This document shows, piece after piece, positions 1 to 7,380 of a stretch of 61,755 bases of DNA. The notes below the pieces were generated by a model, which searched no databases, was not told where the DNA came from, and saw only the letters and a program-made list of their open reading frames with translations. Position 1 is the first letter of the stretch; each line of letters starts with the position of its first letter. This DNA comes from Pyrodictiaceae archaeon (lineage in GTDB: Archaea > Thermoproteota > Thermoprotei_A > Sulfolobales > Pyrodictiaceae). The stretch spans positions 8,001-69,755 of the forward strand of contig JAMOSW010000129.1 in assembly GCA_027062725.1 (NCBI GenBank), given 5' to 3'. Position numbers and translations under genes: made by a program.

Positions 1-800
1 GCGGCTGCAGCCGCGGCTAAGGCTGTGGCCATGCAGCCGCGCGCCATGAGGGCCGCGGCGGCGGAGAGCTGCGCCGCCTCTTCTGCGCGGCGTGGGGGAC
101 GTGGGGCGTGGGGCCCCCTGGGGGATAGTAGGGGCCCGGGCCGTGGCCTAGGCTCGGCGAGGAGGCGGGCTAGGGCCGTGGCGGGGGCTAGTCGGCGGTG
201 CTCAACCGTGTCGATGAGGGGCGGCGTGCGGCCGCGGGGGTATGGCTGTGGCCACTGGACTGCCTCGACGAGCTCCGCCTGTAGCGCGGCGGCCGCGAGC
301 TGAGCGGCGAGCTCCTGCACCCTGGCCTGCCAGGGGTGCTGCTCCTCGGTGTAGACGCTGTAGATCCTCCTGGGGCGGCGGCCGCGGGGCGCCTCAAGCT
401 GCCCCAGCAGTGCGTGGGCCACGTGGAGGACGGCGTAGAGCGCCGCGTCGCCCGGGCTGCCGTTGAGGCGCCAGCCGCCCGCCTCCCCCATCCAGGGGTG
501 TACGCGGTAGGTGACGCGGCCACATAGGCGGACTGGTAGGCGGCGGCCGCAGCTGCGCCCCATGTAGGCCTCGAGCACGTGGAGCATCTCCCGGTAGCTT
601 GTGGCCCGGTGGCCGCCCACCTCCGGCCACACGCTGTAGACATCGGCGACAAGGACTAGGCCATGCGCATCGTAGACCTCGGGCTCGAGGAGCGGCGCTA
701 TGGGCTCCTCCGCCTCGACACTCACCGGGGTGTAGCGGTACTCGGCACGCCTCGTCCTCTTGAAGGGACTACCGGAGACATAGACTACGAGGTCTGGCAT
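1..800 (-). CDS. Possible Csx1-like CARF protein (3' end cut by window edge)
   Basis: An open frame runs on the minus strand from ATG at 800 to the left edge without a stop, giving about 266 residues; the C-terminus is missing. The N-terminus has a short beta-strand followed by G-S-P (residues 10-12) and a run of basic residues, then a hydrophobic strand (DAHGLVLVAD). Further on, NGSPGDAALYAV precedes a helix and then an IYSVY strand. This order resembles the CARF sensor fold of Csx1-type CRISPR accessory proteins, in which a Gly-rich first loop and a D-x-T-H-G-like turn bind cyclic oligoadenylate. The exact DxTHG motif is not present, so the family call is weak. The last part is very Ala/Arg/Pro-rich, matching the high local G+C. 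That the frame is real is well supported by its openness and codon pattern; its function is a guess. Confidence 0.5.
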   Translation of the reverse strand, partial: MPDLVVYVSGSPFKRTRRAEYRYTPVSVEAEEPIAPLLEPEVYDAHGLVLVADVYSVWPEVGGHRATSYREMLHVLEAYMGRSCGRRLPVRLCGRVTYRVHPWMGEAGGWRLNGSPGDAALYAVLHVAHALLGQLEAPRGRRPRRIYSVYTEEQHPWQARVQELAAQLAAAALQAELVEAVQWPQPYPRGRTPPLIDTVEHRRLAPATALARLLAEPRPRPGPLLSPRGPHAPRPPRRAEEAAQLSAAAALMARGCMATALAAAAA

Positions 801-966
801 ACGCCCCTCAAGCCTCCACGCGCAGAGAGGGGATAGACACCGCCGGGGCAGCTGGACACCCTCCTAGAAACCCTTGCAGACCGGCAGGGGGAGGAGCCCC
901 CAAGGCCGGGAAGTATCCTCCGAGGCAAGGAGGACATGGAAAGAGGATGAACGGGGCTGCAGGGGG

Positions 967-1043
<77 letters not shown>

Positions 1044-1717
1044 ACACGTGCCCCCGAAGCTGGGGACACGCCAGCCATGGAGAAAGGTCTCAACACCAAA
1101 GAGGCCGCTATAAGGCTTTCGGGCTGCAGGGGGCTCTGATGCGGGCCTTGCCGCCATCCCCCTCCCCGGGAGGAGGGGTTAGCGGTGCCGCGTTGACCCG
1201 GCAAACCGCTGGGTCAACCCGGGTTCCCTCGTCATAGCCCCCGGAGCCGCCGCCTGAAGTGAAAGCCCTAGCCCCCCTTCTTAGCCCTCCCCCCGAGCTG
1301 CGCCGCAGCGATACTCCAGGATACGCTGTGTCCCCGCACGACGCACGGGTCTGAGACAACACAGACATACATAGCCTCAACCATTACTGTATACAATATT
1401 ATGACTATAATTATTGTGAGGCTACCTAGCCGTAGTCAGGCAGAACAGCCATCGAACGCCCGGATAGCGGACAGAGGAGAGCAACACACCTCCCGGGGCG
1501 CGGGAGCCCTGCGCCCAAGCCCTAGCGGTTATTAATCCCTGTACCGGCCTAGGCCTAGCCTACAGCATGGAGAAGCCCGTTCCACCCCCATAGCGGGGAG
1601 GGGCACGGGATGGGCCGCCACCACTAGAGCCCCCAACGGGGGCGATGAGGTACAGCGGCCTCGAGTAGTGTCCAAGACGCGCGCCACACGTGCGGCGCGT
1701 GATGCGGCTGGATGGGA
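1044..1717. other. Gene-free GC-rich stretch between two tRNA genes, with hairpins
   Basis: No frame here looks like protein; the longest ones are Arg/Gly/Pro-rich shadows of GC-rich DNA. An AT-rich island lies at about 1381-1420. It contains TATA-like sequence on both strands and could start a minus-strand transcript near 1375. Downstream of it on that strand lie an 8-bp inverted repeat (GTTGACCC at 1192-1199, GGGTCAAC at 1211-1218) and a C-rich/G-rich hairpin near 1158-1178. The rest, towards tRNA-His, has no recognised feature. Confidence 0.5.
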
Positions 1718-1794
1718 GGCCGCCGTAGCTCAGCCGGTAGAGCGCGGGGCTGTGGACCCCGAGGTCCCGGGTTCAAATCCCGGCGGCGGCCCCA
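1718..1794 (+). tRNA. tRNA-His (anticodon GTG)
   Basis: The cloverleaf has acceptor GCCGCCG/CGGCGGC, a D arm, anticodon stem CGGGG/CCCCG around CTGTGGA (anticodon GTG) and a CCGGG-TTCAAAT-CCCGG T arm. The histidine-specific extra G(-1) is present at 1718 opposite discriminator C73 (1791), the identity pair for histidyl-tRNA synthetase. CCA is encoded at 1792-1794. No intron. Confidence 0.97.
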
Positions 1795-1960
1795 CTCTGG
1801 CCCCTCCTCCACGAAGACCAATGACCCCGTTCTCTCCGCACAACCAGTGACCCCAGGACGGACAGCCGTGTCGTAGCCGAGGAGCCCGACCCACAGCTCC
1901 TGCCGGCGCTATTCGTTAAGAGGGGCAACGCGGTCTACCTGTCTCTCCGCGGTACGGGGG

Positions 1961-2323
1961 CCCTCCCCTCCAGCCCCCCGGGGGGCTGGCCGCTACGGGG
2001 CCGCCGCTGGCGGGCGGCCCTGAGGAAACTCCGCCCTCCCCGCGGCGCCGGGGCCCCGAAAGGGGCGCGGGCAGTCCCCGCGGCAACGGCACAGAAACGG
2101 CACGCCCCCGCAGGGATGGCGATGACGCGGCGAGGGCTCCGCGGCAACGCGGGGCCAGTAACCCGCCGAGGACCCGCGGGGGTGCGTTGAAACGGCCGTC
2201 CCCCGGGGAGCAAGGCGGCGCGCCGATGAGGGCCGCGCGAGTGGCGCGCCGGGCCCGCTTAGTCGGATGCGGCCGTAGGTACAGAAGGCGGGTTACAGCT
2301 CCCCGGAGGGCTGGAGGGGAGGG
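1961..2323 (+). ncRNA. rnpB: RNase P RNA
   Basis: This is the catalytic RNA that removes tRNA 5' leaders. A perfect 16-bp terminal helix (P1) pairs 1961-1976 with 2308-2323. Between them lie, in the expected order, the conserved blocks of archaeal RNase P RNA: CR-I GAGGAAACTCC (2022-2032), a CR-II-like GGCACAGAAACGG (2088-2100), TTGAAACGG (2187-2195, CR-III-like), AGCAAGGCGG (2209-2218, CR-IV-like) and ACAGAAGGCGGGTTAC (2281-2296, CR-V). The length of about 363 nt fits the archaeal type A form. A weak AT-rich promoter element may lie near 1909-1918. No protein-like frame covers the region. The ends are set from the P1 helix, so the real transcript may extend a few bases either way. Confidence 0.93.
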
Positions 2324-2440
2324 TGCTTCTAGTTCTTTAGGGGCTAGTGCCTGTGGCTTCTCTTCGTGGGGTCTCGCTGTAGCCCCGTGGTGGCTTCGTG
2401 GTCTTTCGCTGGGTTGCAGGGGCGTGGAGGTGGCCAGACT

Positions 2441-2836
2441 GTGGGTAGGCGAAGGAGGAAGTATCGTAAGCCGCAGTTGCTGCGGCCTATGAGGAGGCTT
2501 CCTACTGTGTTTGAGTGTCCTCATTGTGGTGCTAGGGCGCTGAGCGTGGAGATACGCAAGAAGGAGCGTAATGAGCGTGGTGAGGTTAAGGCTGTGATAC
2601 GTTGCGGTAACTGCGGGTTGTATGCCGAGATGTGGGTGCCCGAGATATTCCAGCCCGTCGATGTGTACTCTAGGTTCCTTGATGCCTACCTTGAGGGCCG
2701 TATTGAGGTTGAGTTCAGGAAGGAGGGTGGCGGTGAGCGGGAGCTTAGCATAGAGGAGCTTGCCGCTGGGTCGGAGGAGGGTGAGGAGATTGGGGAGAGT
2801 GGAGAGGGCTCTGAGGGAGAGGCTTGGCGCTGGTGA
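2441..2836 (+). CDS. Elf1-type zinc-ribbon transcription elongation factor homologue
   Basis: The frame encodes about 131 residues from GTG 2441. The N-terminus GRRRRKYRKP followed by an FECPHCG...IRCGNCG zinc ribbon (four Cys) and a WVPEIFQPVDVYSRFLDAYL helix match the archaeal/eukaryotic Elf1 family, which binds RNA polymerase near the downstream DNA. The C-terminus is a Glu/Gly/Ser-rich acidic tail. The frame stays open further upstream (to 2366), but that part is low-complexity and the conserved basic N-terminus begins right at the GTG. It precedes and overlaps the GGGP synthase gene, so the two are probably co-transcribed, just downstream of the RNase P RNA gene. Confidence 0.85.
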   Translation: MGRRRRKYRKPQLLRPMRRLPTVFECPHCGARALSVEIRKKERNERGEVKAVIRCGNCGLYAEMWVPEIFQPVDVYSRFLDAYLEGRIEVEFRKEGGGERELSIEELAAGSEEGEEIGESGEGSEGEAWRW

Positions 2837-3524
2837 GCGTCTCTTCTTTCTCCTCTCTGATCCTGAGCGGCCTCTGGGGCCGGAGGTTGTCGCGCGCTTC
2901 GAGGAGGCCGGGGCTGACGCGCTGCTGGTCGGTGGGAGCCTCAACATAACGCCGTATGATGTTGACGAGTACATACAGAGGCTGCGTGGCGCGGGGGTTA
3001 GGCTGCCCGTCGTGTTGTTCCCTGGTGGTTTGAGCAACCTTTCCCGGGAGGCCGACGCCATACTATTCATGACGTTGTTGAACAGTGTTGACCCGTACTG
3101 GCTCATTGGTGCACAGGTTGCGGCTGCGCCTCTTGTGAAGAAGCTGGGCTTAGAGGCTATACCGACCGGCTACCTCATTGTTGGCCATGGGGGCGCGGCA
3201 GGTCACGTGGGTAGGGCTATGCCGGTGCCATACGAGAACAGCTACATAGTTGCAGCCTACGCGGCCGCCGCGGAGTTGTTGGGGCTCCGTTTCCTCTACC
3301 TTGAGGCAGGAAGTGGGGCGCCGAGGCCATTGCCTGCGGAGGCTGTTAGGGCTGCGAAACAGGGAGGCCCGGGGCTGGTGATAGTTGCTGGCGGCGGGAT
3401 TAGAAGCGTTGAGGCGGCTAGGAGCCTGTTAGATGCCGGCGCAGACGCATTGGTTGTGGGGACGCTCGCTGAGCGCGACCCAGACGCCGCGCTGGATATC
3501 TTGGCCACTGTGAAGCATCGCTAG
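2799..3524 (+). CDS. Geranylgeranylglyceryl phosphate synthase
   Basis: This enzyme joins geranylgeranyl diphosphate to sn-glycerol-1-phosphate, the first committed step of archaeal ether lipids. The TIM-barrel signature residues are visible in order: LLSDPE (strand 1), VGGSLN (phosphate loop), VLFPGG, GYLIVGHGG, YLEAGSGAP, VAGGGIRS and ADALVVGT. The start is uncertain: GTG 2799 has a GAGGAG motif about 9 nt upstream, while GTG 2781, TTG 2790 and TTG 2760 are also in frame. With 2799 the protein is 241 residues, near family length. It overlaps the acidic tail of the Elf1 gene by 38 nt, which suggests translational coupling. Other ether-lipid genes of the window (13994, 12733, 19974) are not adjacent. 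Confidence 0.95.
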   Translation: MERALRERLGAGERLFFLLSDPERPLGPEVVARFEEAGADALLVGGSLNITPYDVDEYIQRLRGAGVRLPVVLFPGGLSNLSREADAILFMTLLNSVDPYWLIGAQVAAAPLVKKLGLEAIPTGYLIVGHGGAAGHVGRAMPVPYENSYIVAAYAAAAELLGLRFLYLEAGSGAPRPLPAEAVRAAKQGGPGLVIVAGGGIRSVEAARSLLDAGADALVVGTLAERDPDAALDILATVKHR

Positions 3525-3525
3525 C

Positions 3526-3825
3526 CTATTGCCCGCTAGAGGAGCCAGCACAGATTTCTTTGAGTACATGGCTGTACTTGTCGCAGAGCGCGTTCTCGAC
3601 ATCCACGCCGACCATATTGGCCAGGCTTAACGTCCACGCTACTAGGTCGGCTATCTCTTCGGCTAGCATAGTCTTGTCTCCCTGCAGTAGGGCTTCCGCA
3701 ACCTCGCCGAGCTCCTCTACGAGCCATGTGAATGTGGCGTAGACTCCTCTAGCGTTGTCTCGTACACCGTAGGCCTTATGGAACGCTTCCTGCACACGAC
3801 GCAGCTCCAAGGTTTGCCTGGACAC
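3526..3825 (-). CDS. MazG-type nucleotide pyrophosphohydrolase
   Basis: A 99-residue all-helical protein with the MazG/dUTPase-superfamily metal site: EELGEVAEAL (the first ExxE pair) and EEIADLVAW (the second ExxD pair). Such enzymes hydrolyse nucleoside triphosphates to monophosphate and pyrophosphate, usually as house-cleaning. The length fits the single-domain archaeal form. Translation probably starts at GTG 3825; TTG 3810 is an alternative. It ends back-to-back with GGGP synthase (2-nt gap, convergent). Substrate cannot be told from sequence. Confidence 0.85.
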   Translation of the reverse strand: MSRQTLELRRVQEAFHKAYGVRDNARGVYATFTWLVEELGEVAEALLQGDKTMLAEEIADLVAWTLSLANMVGVDVENALCDKYSHVLKEICAGSSSGQ

Positions 3826-3872
3826 CTCGCGGAACTGTAAATACGTAGACAGGGGGATAGCCGAGTTATCGC

Positions 3873-4055
3873 CTAGAGGAGAGATGCTACGAGAACGGCT
3901 AGTATGAACACCACGCTCGCGGTGACGACGTGAACAGGTTTTATCTTGATTATTGCGTCCTCTTCACTGAAAGCCAACAGGCCTGCGGCCGTGAAGACTG
4001 TCGGGGAGGTGTCCTTTGTTTTCTCGTCGTCACGCTTCTTTTTCTTAGCCGGCAT
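3873..4055 (-). CDS. Sec61-beta (archaeal preprotein translocase small subunit)
   Basis: A 60-residue protein with the Sec61-beta/SecG pattern: Lys-rich cytosolic N-terminus (PAKKKKRDDEK), a short TAAGLLAFSEED segment, IKIKP before the membrane, and one C-terminal transmembrane helix (about residues 40-60). It sits beside SecY in the protein-conducting channel. The ATG at 4055 gives the classic MPAKKKK start; the frame is open further upstream but that part is not conserved in character. Confidence 0.9.
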   Translation of the reverse strand: MPAKKKKRDDEKTKDTSPTVFTAAGLLAFSEEDAIIKIKPVHVVTASVVFILAVLVASLL

Positions 4056-4195
4056 GGCTCGCGGCACCCCACCGTGGATGTGTTCGGTGCTATGTATCTG
4101 TGTCTTCACGGGGAAGGGAGATGATGAGGGTGATATTTGTTGCCTTCTCTGCTCAGGGCTCCACCCTCTGCTACCTCCGGTCTATTACGCGCCTG

Positions 4196-4223
4196 GTGGG
4201 CTCCAGAGGAAGGCCAGGGGTTC
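4196..4223. repeat. 28-bp direct repeat, copy 1
   Basis: These 28 bases, beginning GTGGGCTCCAGAGG, occur again without mismatch at 4624-4651. This copy lies in non-coding DNA. The flanks of the two copies differ. Confidence 0.9.
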
Positions 4224-4623
4224 CTCCTCTAACCTGTTAGCTGGATGTCTTAACGCGGGTTCTCTCTTGCTCTGTCATTCGGGGGAGGGGCCCCTCTGCT
4301 TCTACTGGAGTATTGGTCTCGGGATGTTGTAGCCACCCATACAGTGGTGGAAAAGTATGAATATATTTTAGCCAAAAACCTGTGGAGTAGAATAACACTA
4401 TACTAGATTATATGACTATGCCCTCATCCTTTTGTTCGCTTATTGATAGCATCATCATTGTGCTAGGAGAGGCTAGTGCTCCGGTCCTCTGTGACATGCC
4501 CGGGCGCGGCTTGAGAGCGTGGTGTAGGTGAAGAGGTGGGGTGTGTGGCTACGTTGTGGCGGTGATACAGTGTGGGTTCCTATAGCTTTTACCTGACAGG
4601 CGCCAGGGCTCGGTGGGCTGCGA

Positions 4624-4651
4624 GTGGGCTCCAGAGGAAGGCCAGGGGTTC
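4624..4651. repeat. 28-bp direct repeat, copy 2
   Basis: Exact second copy of the repeat at 4196-4223. It ends one base before the TiaS stop codon (4653-4655), so it lies immediately downstream of that gene. Nothing in the repeat suggests a transposase or an att site. Confidence 0.9.
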
Positions 4652-4652
4652 G

Positions 4653-5942
4653 TTACCTCCTAGTAAACCGTTTGAGGAGGTCTTGTGCTTCGGCAGGGTC
4701 TGGAAGCAGTAGCCGCCCCGTGCCCCATGTCTTGTCCTTAGCTGCCAGACGGCACCTCTGGTAGGGCAGCGAGAGGTGGTGGAGACGGGCCAGGGGTGGG
4801 TGCCAGAAGCCGCAGAGCCTCCTCTTCCAGCCATTCGCCTCGGCTGTGTCTGCGTCGAGGACCTCCAGGTTGAGGGTGAGCACCCCGTTTCTCATCTTTG
4901 CCTGGCCGCCTGCTGCCAGTACGGCCCCTGGCCTTAGGCTAAGAAGGAGGTCCCGCAGCACACCAGTCTCTCTGTACGCTGCAAGGTGTATTACGCCAGT
5001 GTGGTCGGTAGCCTTGGCTAAAACGTGTCCACCTTGTAGCGTCTTGGGACGTGAGACGAGCTCTACGAGGAGGAGTGGGTTGTCGTAGGGACGTGTCTTC
5101 GCTACTGTCTTAGGGCGTAGATGGTGCCCCGTCGCCTGGTTGCTTCGAAATATGAGCCAGTGAGTTGGTTCCTCGCCGCCGGTGTCTATGCTCTCTAGGG
5201 CTCGGCGGACAACGTCAGGCCGTTCCCCCCTCACACCATAGAGTACTGGGTCATAGCCGTGGGGTGCTATGAGAGGTTTGTCGAGTTCATAGTCATAGTT
5301 CATAAACGTGTCCGGTCGCCACCGGACATCATACTCAAGAACCGAGTTAGCGTCTACCTTTCTCTCACTAAGCCAGTTCTCCGGCGCCCTATAAGTGAGC
5401 AGCTCGAACGTGTAGTCTCCTTCGGGCGTGTAGCCTAGCGCCGCTAGCGAGCCTATAACGCCCCTGTTGTGGGGGCCCAGTGTGGCTACAAGGTTCCCCT
5501 CTCTGGCTACATCCTTAAGGCACTCTTCAGCCTGCCGCAGAGACACGAGCTCGTGGATGCCGCGCCTATAGAGCCTCTCTAGGCACGCCGGTCTTGAGGT
5601 GGCAAAGCTCTCTGGGTCCCACGCGTCCTCAACATAGATAGCCTGCAGCGAGGCCTTACGCGCGCCGCTCCCAGAGCCCTCTACGTAGGCCTTAGCGGCC
5701 TGCACAGAGATCCTCGCAGCCTTTACGGCCTCTCTACGGCTCTCAACCTCGATCAGCAGCGCTACGGCACCGTTACCCCGCGTCTTCCATGGGGCCGCAG
5801 GGTTTAGCCTCACGAGCCACGGGTAATCGGAGAGAGCGAACCCCTCGCTTAGCAGCACTAAGGCGGCTATGCTTGCAGCGTGAGTAGTGCACCCGGTAAA
5901 GGCGGTATCGAAGCTATCAATGCCTATAGCTAGTAGTGGCAG
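4653..5942 (-). CDS. tiaS: TiaS, tRNA-Ile2 agmatinylcytidine synthetase
   Basis: TiaS attaches agmatine to C34 of tRNA-Ile(CAU) so that it reads AUA only. The N-terminal catalytic block is present: AIGIDSFDT, then GCTTHAAS, matching the Gly-Ile-Asp...Gly-Cys-Thr-Thr-His pattern of the family. The middle has a VATLGPHNRGVIGSLAALGY segment and THWLIFRSNQATGHHL. The C-terminal part carries an OB-fold-like domain and a short end without obvious zinc ribbon. The frame has no ATG, GTG or TTG upstream of the catalytic block. The first such codon is GTG 5858, inside the domain, and an in-frame TGA lies near 5974. CTG 5942, preceded by GGGGGTG about 7 nt upstream, is the likely start. The C-terminal zinc ribbon seen in some homologues is not apparent. 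Confidence 0.85.
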   Translation of the reverse strand: MPLLAIGIDSFDTAFTGCTTHAASIAALVLLSEGFALSDYPWLVRLNPAAPWKTRGNGAVALLIEVESRREAVKAARISVQAAKAYVEGSGSGARKASLQAIYVEDAWDPESFATSRPACLERLYRRGIHELVSLRQAEECLKDVAREGNLVATLGPHNRGVIGSLAALGYTPEGDYTFELLTYRAPENWLSERKVDANSVLEYDVRWRPDTFMNYDYELDKPLIAPHGYDPVLYGVRGERPDVVRRALESIDTGGEEPTHWLIFRSNQATGHHLRPKTVAKTRPYDNPLLLVELVSRPKTLQGGHVLAKATDHTGVIHLAAYRETGVLRDLLLSLRPGAVLAAGGQAKMRNGVLTLNLEVLDADTAEANGWKRRLCGFWHPPLARLHHLSLPYQRCRLAAKDKTWGTGRLLLPDPAEAQDLLKRFTRR

Positions 5943-6066
5943 TGCGGCGCACCCCCGGTGCTGGCTGAGAAGTCACCGTGGCGGGGTTGTTGGGCTGTAG
6001 GCGGGGAAGCGTTTTTCCTCTCCACTGTGCCTGGGTTTCACTGAGGCTACGGGGAGGCGAGAGCAT

Positions 6067-6315
6067 ATGCCTAAGGCAATAGTATTGATAAATACCGAGA
6101 TGAGTGCGGATGAAGAGGTTTTCAACCAGCTCAAGCAGATACCGGAAGTCAAGGCCGCCTACATGGTGTACGGCCTATACGATATAGTTGCTATAATAGA
6201 AAGCGATGATATGGGCAAGCTGAGGGACATAGTCTACAGGTATCTGCGCAGCTCACCCAAGGTGCGCTCAACGCTAACAATGATAGCCGTGAACGAGTTC
6301 GAGCGAAAAGAGTAG
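6067..6315 (+). CDS. Stand-alone RAM (Lrp/AsnC effector) domain protein
   Basis: This 82-residue protein corresponds to the C-terminal RAM domain of Lrp/AsnC regulators without a DNA-binding domain: PKAIVLINTE strand, a helix, VKAAYMVYGLYDIVAII, and VRSTLTMIAV. Such solo RAM proteins bind amino acids and form octameric rings, or pair with full-length Lrp proteins. ATG 6067 is preceded by GGGGAGGCGAG, a clear ribosome binding site. The ligand is unknown. Confidence 0.9.
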   Translation: MPKAIVLINTEMSADEEVFNQLKQIPEVKAAYMVYGLYDIVAIIESDDMGKLRDIVYRYLRSSPKVRSTLTMIAVNEFERKE

Positions 6316-6411
6316 CTCTCGGCCACGAACATACCAACATCCCGGTACCCCGCCTATGGCGGCGTTGGCGAGGCCAGTAAACGTCCCCTACCCTGGGCTG
6401 AGGCCAGTCTT

Positions 6412-7071
6412 TTGCACCCGCATACTGGGCCACGCCTTAACCCTCCGGGGCAGGTGGCGGTGGGCACAGCTAGCAGCTCGGGGCAGCGGCGGCCACGTCT
6501 ATATATAATCTACCTAGGCGGCGACGATCCGCGCAAGAACACGGCCGCAAAGCTTCTACGGCATGGCCTCGCGGTGCGGGCACGTAGCGTGCCGCGGGGC
6601 GTCATAGTTCTGGACCCCTCAGCTGCATACCCGGTCTCGGGGGAGGACCGTTCCACAATAGAGGCGCGTGGCTTGCTTGTAGTCGACGCGAGCTGGCGTA
6701 GGCTGAGGATTCCACGTCGCCGTGGCGTTCCCCGACGACTGCCTCTCCTTTTAGCCGCGAACCCCGTCAACTACGGGAGGCCATTCTTGCTCAGCAGCGC
6801 CGAGGCCCTTGCTGCAGCCCTCTATATCGCCGGCTTCGAGGAGGAGGCCAAGAGGGTACTATCTGTGTTCAAGTGGGGTGGCTCCTTCTTTGAACTGAAC
6901 GGTAGCCTACTTGAAGAATATGCTTCAGCGCAAGGAGTTGAAGAGATAGTTAAGGCTGAGTGCCGCTTTATAGAGGAAAAGCTCGGGCTTGGTCTCAGGG
7001 AGTGTAGCCCTCTATCCCTACAGAAGCTCTACCGGGAGGTTGTGGAAGACTATGTGACTAGGGGCAGGTAG
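6412..7071 (+). CDS. tsr3: Tsr3, rRNA aminocarboxypropyltransferase
   Basis: Tsr3 transfers the aminocarboxypropyl group of S-adenosylmethionine to a modified uridine of small-subunit rRNA. The family core is clear: LGGDDPRKNTAAKLLRHG near the N-terminus, then VVDASWRR, LLLAANPVNYGRP, LSSAEALAAALYI and FKWGGSFFELN. The first 27 residues of the longest frame have no family match, so the true start may be GTG 6454 or 6460 rather than TTG 6412, which has GAGG about 9 nt upstream. The frame ends 64 nt before tRNA-Leu, which points the other way. Confidence 0.9.
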   Translation: MHPHTGPRLNPPGQVAVGTASSSGQRRPRLYIIYLGGDDPRKNTAAKLLRHGLAVRARSVPRGVIVLDPSAAYPVSGEDRSTIEARGLLVVDASWRRLRIPRRRGVPRRLPLLLAANPVNYGRPFLLSSAEALAAALYIAGFEEEAKRVLSVFKWGGSFFELNGSLLEEYASAQGVEEIVKAECRFIEEKLGLGLRECSPLSLQKLYREVVEDYVTRGR

Positions 7072-7135
7072 CTGTGGCTGGAGCCAGGTCTTGGAGCGAA
7101 CTTGTTGCGATCTTATTTAAAGCCGAGGAGCAGGG

Positions 7136-7223
7136 TGGTGCGGGGGGTGGGATTTGAACCCACGCAGGCCTACGCCAGCGGGTCCTCAGCCCGCCCCCTT
7201 TGACCTGGCTCGGGCACCCCCGC
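7136..7223 (-). tRNA. tRNA-Leu (anticodon GAG)
   Basis: On the minus strand a class II tRNA folds: acceptor GCGGGGG/CCCCCGC, anticodon stem GCGGG/CCCGC around CTGAGGA (anticodon GAG), a long variable arm (TGGCGTAGGCCTGCG region) and a TGGG-TTCAAAT-CCCA T arm. Discriminator A73, CCA encoded at 7136-7138. No intron. Confidence 0.96.
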
Positions 7224-7380
7224 ACCCTGTGTGGGAGGCCCTCCCTGTCCTCCAGCGGACCGTGTGGGGAGGCTTGACTAACAGCAGGGCTTTATGAGTC
7301 TTATCGTGGTGTCTCTGCTTGCGGCGGCCTAGCGGCACGACGCATCAGCGCCCCTCTAGTGTGGAGGGAGAGAGGCAGAA

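Larger units (their letters stand above)
4056..4652. other. Gene-free stretch with an AT-rich island
   Basis: No convincing gene is seen. The stretch from about 4340 to 4450 is unusually AT-rich for this genome and contains TATA-like sequences (for instance GAATATATTTTAG near 4357). It may hold the promoter of Sec61-beta or of an unrecognised small RNA. The stretch also contains the first copy and part of the second copy of a 28-bp direct repeat. Confidence 0.4.

Noticed and set aside
188-652. A 154-codon minus-strand frame inside the left-edge gene
   Set aside because: It overlaps the longer open frame that runs from 800 to the edge; its composition (Ser/Thr/Arg/Pro-rich) is that of a shadow frame in GC-rich DNA.
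1108-1380. A 90-codon minus-strand frame between the tRNA genes
   Set aside because: Gly/Arg/Pro-rich, no ribosome binding site and no domain; hairpins fit better with non-coding DNA.
1916-3106. A 396-codon minus-strand frame
   Set aside because: It lies opposite the RNase P RNA, Elf1 and GGGP synthase genes, and its sequence is low-complexity without domains.
3946-4332. A 128-codon plus-strand frame opposite Sec61-beta
   Set aside because: Overlaps a well-supported gene on the other strand and has no protein-like pattern.
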